Source: Candolleomyces eurysporus (Eukaryota; Basidiomycota; Agaricomycetes; Agaricales; Psathyrellaceae). From it: a DNA stretch of 25,751 nt. The position numbers and the translations under genes are program-made. Under the pieces are notes generated by a model that ran no database searches, was not told where the DNA came from, and saw nothing but the letters and a program-made list of their open reading frames with translations. The stretch is taken from assembly GCA_027579435.1 (NCBI GenBank), contig JANBPK010001596.1, positions 1 through 25,751 of the forward strand, given 5' to 3'. This document shows, piece after piece, positions 1 to 8,836 of this stretch; the stretch's first letter is position 1, and every line of letters starts with the position of its first letter.

Positions 1-24
1 TAGAAAAGCATAAGTGAAGCGTTA

Positions 25-888
25 TTACCGGAAGAAGGTGTATGAGAGGACGACGTCGTCGACGTTCCTGCATGAAGGGTCGTCCAGGATGTCCTTGTCG
101 ATGAAGAAGAGTAGGGGCATGTCGACTTCTTCACCGGCCAGGAGCTTTTGTTCTTCGAAGCAGAAACATTCAACTTTGGAGAAATACGGAGCGACCTATT
201 GAAACCGAGCCAGGGTGGTCAGCAAATGCCTCAACCACGGCAAAGTGAGCACGCACCCGATCCGGAGTGACATTGTACGTCGCAATCCCAATGATATCGT
301 TATCCGACGTATTCTTCGCCGTATAAAAGGCCAAACTGGTCTCTCCAGGAAGAACACTGACGAATTTCTGCTGAGGTGTGAACGCCCAGGGAAGTTGCTC
401 CGACCTGTCCGCGTTGAAATGGACTTTGATTCGGCGTGCGTTTTCGACGGGGACGAGGCGCTCTGGTTCGAAGCGACCCATACCGACTTTGGGTGTTCCT
501 GCGAAACCGGTTGCGGCGCAGAACATTCGGTAGAGGGGTACGGCTGCGTAACTTGCACCTACGGCCACGATGATCTGTTATGGAACTGAGTATTTGTAGG
601 GCGTTGGGGCTGGTGAGAGCCAGGACGTACGACGGCTGAGGTGTACATTAGAAGTGCCCTATTCCGCTCCTTGTATACCTGGTCCCTGCTCTTCATAGGT
701 CTCTTCGGAGGAGGTACATGGCTTGATGAGGTATTTGTGCTCTCCGTAGAGTACCGACGCCATTGCCGTTGCGTGGTCTTGAATATCGGGTCTCTATGAT
801 ATCCCCTGCATACTTGTCGCGCCTGAAGACGTGTCGAGGTATTCAAAGCCTGGAAGGCAGACTTTGAGAGTGGACGGAGAAAAGACAT
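25..888 (-). CDS. cox11: Cox11, mitochondrial copper chaperone for cytochrome c oxidase (3' end at window edge)
   Basis: Cox11 delivers copper to the CuB site of Cox1 at the mitochondrial inner membrane. Exons 888-631, 574-257 and 195 down to about 28 join in frame, and both introns (575-630, 196-256) are GT-AG. The roughly 248 residues show a basic Ser/Arg-rich presequence (about 1-70), one membrane segment (about 76-96), the family motif YAAVPLYRMFC just after it, and the copper-binding CFCFEEQ (Cys202, Cys204). The C-terminal DDVVLSYTFF is also typical. The start at 888 is chosen because it gives a mitochondrial-type leader. Cox11 proteins usually continue some 15-25 residues past TFF. Here an in-frame TAA (27-25) follows, but the sequence also reads as a donor (gtaata from 28), so the last exon probably lies beyond base 1. 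It diverges from the J-protein gene. Identity is secure; the 3' end is not. Confidence 0.9.
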
Positions 889-988
889 GCTCTCAACAAA
901 TTGCCGCCGGCAAATCATTGTCTGCGCTGTGCACGTGCCCCACCTGATTGCTCTTGACTCTGCCCCACGACGACGAGAAACGACGACA
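889..988. promoter_or_regulatory. Bidirectional promoter between cox11 and the J-protein gene
   Basis: Only 100 bp separate the two divergent start codons (888 on the minus strand, 989 on the plus strand). I see no clear TATA box. The shared regulation is inferred from spacing only. Confidence 0.5.
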
Positions 989-1998
989 ATGCCAGAACAG
1001 CCTCCAGCTTCGACTTCAACGAGCAAGGCCCCAGCGAAAAACGATACGACGGACGTAGACATTGAGAAGCTGTTGAGCAGAGAGGCCTCTGCGTTTCAAC
1101 GAGAGGTCGAGGTTGAGCGAATCTTGAAGGCGTTCAAACTCAAGTGAGTTTTGCAAGATGAAAATACATGTGTTCATCTGTTCTGACAACCTTTTTTACA
1201 GTCCATACGATGTCATAGACGTTGATGAGACAGCGACGCCAGAGGAGGTCAAGAAGAAATACAAGCAGACATCGCTGTGTGAGCAACAGCTCTTTCTAGC
1301 GCTGTCGTCCAATCGTTCTAATTTCACTTCGTTTCAAACAGTTATCCACCCGGATAAATGCCCCCACGAGCGCGCACCAGAGGCCTTCGACTTGCTCAAG
1401 AAGGTGTGTATGCTGGGCGCTTGTAGTACTGCATTTGCCGACAAGCTTACCGGGTACTCATAGGCCGAGCTGGAGCTGAGTGACAAGGCAAAACGGGAGG
1501 AGCTCGACGCAGTCATCAACCAAGCTCGAAACCTCATTCTCAAATCTCTCGATTTGCCTGTATCTACACCACCCTCCGATCCCAAGCTACAGGGCCTTTC
1601 GCCCACATTCAAAGTAAGGTTAAGGGCAAAGTCGAAAGAGCTCTTGATTGAGGAGGAGTTGCGGAGGAGAAAGTGAGCCGTTTCCTTTTCTTCCTTATTT
1701 CCTTTTGGCTCATTGACTGACTGAACGTAATCCTTTAGGGCTATTAAGCTGAACCTGGCAAACGAAGGATTGGAGGCTAGGAAGAAGGAAGAGGAGGTTG
1801 CGAGCAAGAAGAGGAAGGCAGAAGAGGAGCAGGCATGGGAAGGTGCGTCTTACGCGTTCTCTTCTTCAATCCCCTATCACCTTTTCTGAATATTATCGTT
1901 TTACAGCGAACCGAGACCAGCGAATAGATTCATGGCGGTCCTTCAGCAACAACGGCTCCAAAAAGAAGAAAAAGCAGAAGATCGCTATTCTTGGTTAA
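989..1998 (+). CDS. spf31: J-domain protein, DNAJC8/Spf31-like splicing-associated factor
   Basis: Six exons (989-1143, 1202-1278, 1342-1403, 1464-1672, 1739-1842, 1907-1998) join to 232 codons plus TAA, all with GT-AG introns. The J domain starts at LNPYDVIDVD and carries the HPD tripeptide in FIHPDK, the part that stimulates Hsp70 ATPase. The C-terminus matches the DNAJC8 family: a charged helical region (EARKKEEEVASKKRKAEEE), then RIDSWRSF and a KKKKK nuclear-type stretch. DNAJC8 and fission-yeast Spf31 are linked to spliceosomes. The donor at 1279 is preferred over 1277 because only it keeps IHPDK in frame. An in-frame ATG at 887 would overlap the cox11 start, so 989 is used. Exons 5 and 6 are copied at 15.66-15.92 kb. 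Confidence 0.9.
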
Positions 1999-2609
1999 GA
2001 TTTTTAGAAGAGACTGCCCAAAGTCCATTTAGATGCTGCTGCTCCCAACTATACGACGCTCGCTGGTAACGAGCACTTGGAGGAGATACCCTCCTTTTGA
2101 TCAAGCAATCGTTTGCCCCTTCCTCTTTTTCTTCCGCGCTGTTTGTTGTACTTATTTCCCCTGTTTCTTTTCTCCTGCCACAAGGACGCTCTCTTTATTA
2201 TGATTCCCATTCCACTTATGTTGTATACCAGGTTAACTCAGCCGTTGTGTTCTCGATCGTCTCGTATGTAACATTAGATTCGATTTGCAGGGCTTCTGCC
2301 CCTCTCCCTCGCCCGGAGAAGAGATTTAGCTGTATTATACACACCCCCTAGGCCGAACGAACGCCCCAGTTAAGTAGATTTCGTTGCTTTGTGTATTTGC
2401 TGACCGAAGACCGTCTAGGTGGAATATGAATGCACGCCCGCGGCAATTACTTATACCACATGAACCGATTGGGTGAGTGAGGGCTTCTGACCGGGTGGTG
2501 CCTCTCGTCTCTCTAGATCTATCTTACTCGTCCCACCGGTTCCCTTTGAATTTCACCTTCATACATACCTGTTGGGTGACGAAGGCTTCTTGGGGACGGC
2601 AAGGTGGCT

Positions 2610-2800
2610 CTCTGTACGCGATATATAATTACAGGAGAATTCGAAGCGAGGTAAGGGCAGGATCAATAATAAAAGGAACCATATCGTACAAATGCATAGG
2701 GGCTGGTGAGGATGAGACGGCCAATCGTCCGATTGACTGGCCACAATGAGTTTACATGTCTAGCGTGGAGGCTAGGAGACTCTGTATGAAAAAGAAGACC
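2610..2800. repeat. About 180-bp dispersed repeat, copy 1
   Basis: It begins near gtacgcgatatataattaca and contains taggggctggtgaggatg followed by a gacggccaatcg block. Two further copies lie at about 17975-18165 and 18284-18450. It is not coding as far as I can see. Confidence 0.7.
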
Positions 2801-2883
2801 AAAAACGCAGACGATTCAATGCGAAATTTGATATTGATCAAGAGCAGAAAGCTGCAAGAAGTGAAAGCAAACACGAATAAATC

Positions 2884-2952
2884 AATCATCAGAATCCGAA
2901 AATCTCCAAATCCTTTGGACAGGTCTCTGACCTCCTTGTGCCGGCTGCCCCC
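2884..2952 (-). pseudogene. Relic of the RMI1 last codons, copy 1
   Basis: The stretch atcagaatccgaaaatctcc plus ggacaggtctctgac resembles the extreme 3' end of the RMI1-like gene at 14384-14430, which encodes QRPGPEEDVLEISDSD-stop. It is short and diverged, and a better copy is at 18505-18565. It indicates that the segment carries a scrap of RMI1 tail next to the caspase genes. Confidence 0.45.
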
Positions 2953-3124
2953 GCTGTTGCTAGTCGTAGCCCTGCCTACAGGGTGGTAGTAGTGGTAGCA
3001 GTTGGCAACGGCAATGGCCAACGCAATGGGAGCGACATTGGTGTTAATTTTGGCGTTGTAGTCGGTGCTGCTTCTCTTCATGTTCAACAATCTCCCCAAG
3101 GGACATCTGAAATCAAAGGCACGG

Positions 3125-5785
3125 TCAAGCTCGGTGTTTTTGCTTTCGCTTTTGTATGACGGGGATAAGGACGGTTCCCCAGACAGCCAGCCTCCTATTA
3201 AATTGCGCTCGGACGCGTCCTCGCGACGCCGACGCCGTCACTCCTCCCGTCCGCATCTCAGAGAAAGGGGTGATCTGAGGGACATGAGAAAGGTCAACCA
3301 CCTCGGTTATGAAATAAATTTTGAGGAACCCAATCGTAAGGTCCAAGCCTTCAGGAACGCCACACTCGAAAGGCGGAATGCTCGAATTGCCGTATCCTAT
3401 TTCTACCGTTGCGTCCCTTCTGAGGGAATGATCTTTATCGTAACAAGTCTGAGCATCCACCTCGGTAAGGGCAGCTGTGCGTACGCCAAAATCAGTATTA
3501 TTGAGGTTCATTTGCACTCGAGAACTCACTGATACTGAAATCTGCATGTTCAAAATAGAAGATATAGAAGTGAAGATCCCACGGGGTGTTGTTGATTATT
3601 TTCATTCCATACTTCGTGTCTTCGTCGACTTCGTATTCAATTCTCCCTCCCCGATGCATGTTCTCTCCTCCAGGAGAATAATAAACTTCGCCGTCGTCGT
3701 TGTAGTCCTCCTTCAACGGGAAGAATTCAATCTTAATAGAATCCTTGATCTTGTTATTCGAGTGGTTGAGGTTGAGGTGGAAGTGATAGTGAGAGGCGGC
3801 GCGTAGGATGTGATGAAGGTCGCCAGCTTCGGCGTCGACGACATGCGGCATACGAGTAAACCCGTGCTCTATTGCTTGCTTCTCCAAGACCTTGAAAGTG
3901 AGCTGATTCTTTCCAGCGCCGACAATCTCGAGTTTCGCTTTGTCCTTCTCAGCCTTGTCGACCAATTTGATCCTACAGGGGTCAGGGCCTGTTCCGGACA
4001 TCTCTCTCGCAATCCCTTCGAAGAAGGGCATGTATTGGCTCTCCAAAGGAACATAAACGGAGAGATCTTCCGAGGCGCCTGCCTTGGTCTGAATGGCGAT
4101 GGCAGTATTTTCGAATGCCCCCGGGGTTTCGCCAACGGGTTCGAGGATAGTGGTGAAGGGATTGATTCTATCCTCCCTCGCAATCATCAATCCCAAAGGC
4201 TCCTCAACCAGTGCGACCTCCCTATTTCGGTAGAGCGTGAATTCCGCACCATCCGTTATACCGTGAGCCCGGCCGCCTTGTAAAGTGTACTTCTCATTGT
4301 CAAGCTTGACTTCGTAGATGTTGTGACGACTCGTAAGTGGGCGGACCTTGGAGTCGAAAAGAATGCGGTTCCTATAGTACCCTTCGCATTGGGGGTTTTG
4401 TCTAAAAGCGGGCCGCGATCAGCCAGCAAGATCGTCGTCGGAGATGACTGGGGCTCACCCATCGATGCGGGGTATCTTGGACAAAACATCGGCATAGGTG
4501 ATCTGATCTAGGGGGACAGTCCTGAGGAGCTCCAACAACGCGGTGGTGAACCTTCCGTGGGCTTCTTTGGCACGATTATCTTCCCGAGCGAGCTCATTGG
4601 CGCTACATGCAGCCAAGAGAATATGCGAGTTCATATCCTTCATGGCAAAGCCTTTCGCAGAGCTTAATCCACGGGTGCCGTACTCGGCGGTAGCATTGGG
4701 CTCCAGATTTTCCTTACGGATATGTTCGTCTAGATCGTCAGGGACATCGTTGGGGCTCAGTTCGCATCCGCGCACGGTGATTTTGTTTGTCTCCTCTTCA
4801 CCACGAGTACCTGAGCCGGAATGACAGCAATCGAGGATGACGGTCTATGTCAACTAGGATGAGCAGCCGTAGGTCACCTAGACTTCAAGTCTCACTTACG
4901 ATATTATTACCATGTCTTGTCGAGATGCCGTTTATTAAGGCAGCCACAGTACGATCTGGAATGGGATGTATCCGCTCGGCAACATAGTCAACCGGAATCA
5001 GTGTTTGAGTTTTGTCTTTGCTATTAGACGGGACTTCGCCTCCGTGTCCGGCATAGTAGATGAGAATTGGATCCTGATGCTTGATCCTGGGGTTGTCACG
5101 TAAGCCTTGGAATGCAGCGATGATGTTGCTACGAGTAGCCTCCTTGTTGCGTAAATTGGTAATTTGGCCTGGCGGAACCTTGAGATCAGTTTGAAGATAG
5201 TTGTTTATCGCATTGGCATCGGGGACGGCACCACTCAGCTTTGTCATGGTGGAATAGTCATTGATCCCAATGATGAGTGCCCAGAGCCGCGGGAGATCCC
5301 TACACTCCTGTAAGCGGTTTCATGACAGCAAAGGTAAATAGAGGCGTACGAGTTCTTGATTCCAGACTGGTATGAATTCTTGAAATCAGACCGGGGCTTT
5401 GCGCCATTGGCCTCACAGGATACCTCGGCGCTCGTTCGCCTCGACGACTCCAGCAATTCGTGATCCGAATCCTTCAATGATGTCTGGTGACGAGATCAGT
5501 CCAACGGTCAAGAATCAGCGCGAGCACGCACGATACGAGTTTTGGAGGGAATATCACGAATGAATGAAATGAACCGAAGCCAAAGTCTCCGGACGCTCGG
5601 AGAGAAACTTGCTGAAGGCGCTGCTTTGTGAGGGGCTAGGGGATTGCGCAAGTTCACGTTGAGGTGGTCTCACCGTCACGGTCAACATGGGAGTCACGGC
5701 CTGCAGTTCGAAATTTCATCTTATGGACTGCCTGGTGGGCGTTGGGGAGTGCGCTAAGTACCGTGCTGCCTGGGTCATTCGACAT
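3125..5785 (-). CDS. Caspase-like (C14) protease A with basidiomycete C-terminal extension
   Basis: Proposed exons are 5785-5674, 5611-5532, 5483-5350, 5299-4900, 4844-4459, 4401-3530 and 3474-3125 (777 aa). The caspase fold starts at RLWALIIGINDY (about residue 113). Catalytic His194 lies in YYAGHGGE and Cys249 in ILDCCHSGSG. The extension has GQNPQCEGYYRNRILFD (about 371), a long beta-rich region and a terminal VWGTVLIPVIQ, as in the caspase-like families expanded in Agaricomycetes. The first about 85 residues (MSNDPGSTV...; KDSDHELLESS) match the start of genes D and E rather than other caspases. The core exons are secure. The N-terminal introns are chosen to keep frame, and the acceptor at 5300 sits 8 nt after another AG. 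The substrate is unknown; a cell-death role is inferred from the family. Gene B is its near-identical copy. Confidence 0.85.
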
Positions 5786-6153
5786 TGCCTTGCCAATTCT
5801 GAGCGGGGGGNCAAGATATGGAAAGAGTTTAGGCTCGAGACGTAGCAACCTGCGTGTTCAACACGAGGACGCCTCCGACAATATTTGCCGCACGGATTGA
5901 TGAGGGTCGTCGCGCGTGATAAGATAAGATTTGATTTTCCTGACTATTGTCAGTGTCACGGTCAGGGTCATCGTCGACGTCGACATCGACCGATTCGAAC
6001 TTAGTCTCTTCCTCATCGTCGCTCGCGCTAACATGCAACTGTCCCGGCTCTAAANTCTGCCAGGCATCTGTTTTGTGGCGTCTTTTTTNGCCAGCCGTGC
6101 CTGAGATGGTCAGGGTTCACCTGAGGCCGCAAGCGCTCCTTTCCCCAAGTAAT
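5786..6153. promoter_or_regulatory. Divergent promoter region of caspase A and the carnitine acyltransferase
   Basis: This 368-bp gap separates the caspase A start from the acyltransferase start. The side next to caspase A resembles the promoter of genes B and E (ttggcaaggcaatg before the start on the minus strand). A gtcgac-rich simple stretch lies at about 5970-6000. Three N bases fall here (5811, 6055, 6090). Confidence 0.5.
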
Positions 6154-8480
6154 ATGATGTCGCGGTCCACGTCGACGACGGCTCCTCCGCAAGCCAAACC
6201 GAAGCCGCCCCATATGCCTAGGCTTCCCGTACCACCTCTCCGAAAAACTCTCGACAAGTACTTGGCCTCGTTGGAGCCATTGCTTTTGGAAGATGAGAAA
6301 CGGGGTGGTATGTCATACCAGTCCGGGCTTTCCCTCCGCAAAAAATGGGCCGACGAGTTCGAGGTTGGGATTGGGAAGGTTCTGCAGGACCGGTTAGGAG
6401 GTATGTATTCCAGAAACCTTTCTCCGAATACTTCCACTTACAAGAGTCTTGATAGCCCTGGACAGAGCGTCACCGAACAACTGGCTCGATGACAACTTCT
6501 GGCTTAACAAGGCCTACCTCGAGTGGAGAGCCCCGCTTCTCGTCAACTCGAACTGGTGGCTAGCGTTCTTCGAGGACGATACCATGCCGGCGACTGCTCT
6601 CAAGGGGGNAGACCAACAACAACCGTGCTGGAACGACTTTTTGGCAGCTCCGTCGGGCAGCTTGGCTCGTTTGGCGTACGCTAGAATTCAAAGATAAGCT
6701 GAACAGCCAGGAACTGCATCCAGATACTACTAGGACAGGTGGGTTTCTCTTTCTGTAGGTCGTGCTAGCCATTGACGCTCTACGTAGGAATTTGGTTCCG
6801 CAACAGCACGTCCAAAATGTTCAACATGGCACGAATACCAGAGCCGTTCTGTGATACACTATCGACACCACCGGAAATGCCTACACGAGAAGCTCGCTCA
6901 ATACTCGTAATGCTTCACGACTGGTGCTACGCCGTCCCAGTTTACTACCCACCGACTTCCCCCNGATTCTCCTCCCATTCTTATGTCTCCTAAGCAAATC
7001 GAAGCCCGGTTACGCTCTCTCGTGCTCGACGTCGAAGACAGGCTGGCTCGAGGTGAGAAACCTGTTCCAGTTGGGATTCTGAGCGGAGACGACCGCGACA
7101 AATGGGCCTCGGTACGTTCATCAAACTCACCTTTTCCCGGTGCAGCCTCTAACTCTGCGCCCAGAATCTAGACCACCTACTTTCTCTACACCCCTCAAAC
7201 AGGAAATCCCACCAAGTGATGCTGAACAGTGTCATGGCCCTCAGTCTCGACCATACGACCTTCTCAATCACCCCGCCGCATCCCTCACGTCCCTTGCCAC
7301 CCCACAAGGTGCACCACCGAAGCTCGGCTCAGTCCGCTCTTGACTCTCACCTTCATATGATCCGCGGAACCGAGCTCAACATTGGCAACCGCTTCTACGA
7401 CAAAGCATACACTCTCATCGTCGACCCGTCAACGCGGGCCGGTGCTTCCGGCGAACACTCACCCTGCGACGCCCTCGTCCCAAGTATTGTCGCGGAATAC
7501 GCCATCGTCCAAGGTGTTGAGCTCTCCGAATTCACTGAGGACAAAGCCATCCATCCCCAAGGTGTCGACGCTTCAGAGCCATCATGGGAACGCCTCGACT
7601 GGGTCGGCGACGAGCACATCCAAAAGGAGTGTACGGCAGCTCGCGGACGAGCCCTCAAGATCGTCGAGAATTCGGACGACAGCGTCCTCTGGTTCGACGA
7701 CTACGGCACTGACTGGATCAAGACTATCGGCAATTTCTCTCCAGACGCCTACGTCCAAATGGTCCTCCAACTTGCGTGGTACAAGACTCGCGGCGAATTC
7801 ACGGCTACGTACGAAACCGTCCTCACTCGGATGTTCAAGAACGGTCGAACGGAGACTCTGCGGACGCTAACGAGGGACGCTCGAGACTGGGTACTGAGCA
7901 TGGTGACTCCTGGTGTTTCGGTACGTTCACAGCTACCTTTACCTGTATCGCTCCGCTAACTATCATTGATCTTAGGATCGTGCACGTTTGAAGGCACTCC
8001 AGCGAGCCGTCCAGACTCACACACGACTAACACGGGAAGCGGCTACAGGACGAGGTATCGATCGCCACCTCTTGGGTCTCCAACTTCTCTTGCGGCCAGC
8101 GAACGGCGAGTCGGCGGCCCTCTTCGAAGACGAACTCTTCGAACGTAGCGCCAAATGGAAGCTCAGCACGAGCGGGTTGAGTGCCGGTTACCTTTTCAAA
8201 GGCACCGGCTTCGGCGCTATGTACGAGGACGGGTACGGGATTAACTGTGAGTGGCTATTGGTCTCTGTTCATTTCCGCGAGCGTTTCGTTGATCATTTCA
8301 TGCGATTCAGACCTCGCTGCTCCAAATATGATCAAATTTGGTATTGAATCCAAGTTTTCAAATGCGAACACATCAACCGAGAAATTCAAGAATGCTGTGG
8401 TGGAATCTTTGATGGAGATGAAGCTCCTTTGCCTCGAAAAGGAGGATGTAGAGCCTAGACCTATTACAAGTCATCTATAA
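6154..8480 (+). CDS. Carnitine O-acyltransferase (choline/carnitine acyltransferase family)
   Basis: It transfers acyl groups between CoA and carnitine for acetyl or acyl shuttling. Exons are 6154-6400, 6456-6738, 6788-7111, 7165-7920, 7976-8246 and 8311-8480, giving about 682 aa. Family marks are LPRLPVPPL-type N-terminal helix wording (MPRLPVPPLRKTLDKYL), NNWLDDNFW, the catalytic His of GEHSPCDALVP (about residue 382), WFDDYGTDWIK, VQMVLQLAWYK and the carnitine-side ATYET...RTET. Two single-base surpluses, each at an N (6609, 6964), break the frame; dropping one base at each restores the family sequence, so I read them as sequencing errors. The C-terminal tripeptide SHL fits a type 1 peroxisomal signal. 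Yat1-like acetyltransferase is the likeliest subgroup, but chain-length specificity cannot be read here. The start could be 6154 or the next ATG. Confidence 0.9.
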
Positions 8481-8836
8481 TATATAGAAATACATTGATT
8501 CCTGTTCTTTCTACTAATAAATTTNNGGAAAATGTTGGAATTTTATTTGCTATCTCATCAGTCCANCCTTTGGCTTTATTGNTTTTATTATTTTCTGGAN
8601 GAGGGGGGGNNGGGAACAAGTACGACACAACATAGCTAATAGTACACATAAGAAGCNGGCATCCAGCCAGCCTCAGNTCAATCCTTNNCTCTGTGCCNCA
8701 GGCAGACAGTTGCCAGGCCTCTCACAATNANATAACTGTGAGGTGCCAAGNACCTGTCTGCCNAAAGGTCCAGCCAAATGGATAAACCCTCNGCTTTAGN
8801 NGTCAGACCAAAAAAAAAGAAAAGGGAAANTCATAG
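8481..8836. other. Intergenic between two convergent genes
   Basis: No gene is seen between the acyltransferase stop and the helicase stop. The stretch is rich in N bases and contains the inverted repeat at 8701-8762. Confidence 0.5.
8701..8762. repeat. Imperfect inverted repeat (28-bp arms, 6-nt loop)
   Basis: Arm 8701-8728 begins ggcagacag and ends ctcacaat. The reverse complement of 8735-8762 aligns along its full 28 nt with a handful of mismatches and one N. The loop is 8729-8734 and itself contains N bases. It could form a hairpin, a foldback element or shared terminator structure for the convergent pair. Confidence 0.65.

Larger units (their letters stand above)
1999..3124. other. Intergenic DNA, no gene seen; repeat-bearing
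   Basis: No convincing coding sequence lies between the J-protein stop and the caspase A stop. The 1999-2290 part is the J-protein 3' flank, repeated at 15.92-16.19 kb. The stretch from about 2515 repeats at about 17.87 kb. Short open frames on both strands do not keep protein-level similarity between the copies beyond what DNA similarity gives. Confidence 0.6.
1680..5860. repeat. Segmental duplication, copy 1 (J-protein 3' exons, intergenic DNA, caspase A)
   Basis: From the last J-protein intron to the promoter of caspase gene A, this segment matches 15.62-21.42 kb in the same order and orientation. The match breaks between about 2290 and 2510. There the second copy carries about 1.7 kb of other material: pseudogene C, RMI1 relic and microsatellite. 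Coding parts are nearly identical between copies; intergenic parts are more diverged. Confidence 0.85.

Noticed and set aside
2559..2744. Minus-strand frame with DWPSHPHQPLCICTIW, similar to one at 17.9-18.26 kb
   Set aside because: The similarity follows from the 180-bp DNA repeat. The third copy breaks the frame and there is no start or splice context.
5829..6213. Acidic and Ser-rich frames between caspase A and the acyltransferase
   Set aside because: They are produced by gtcgac simple sequence and N bases in the divergent promoter, with no family resemblance.
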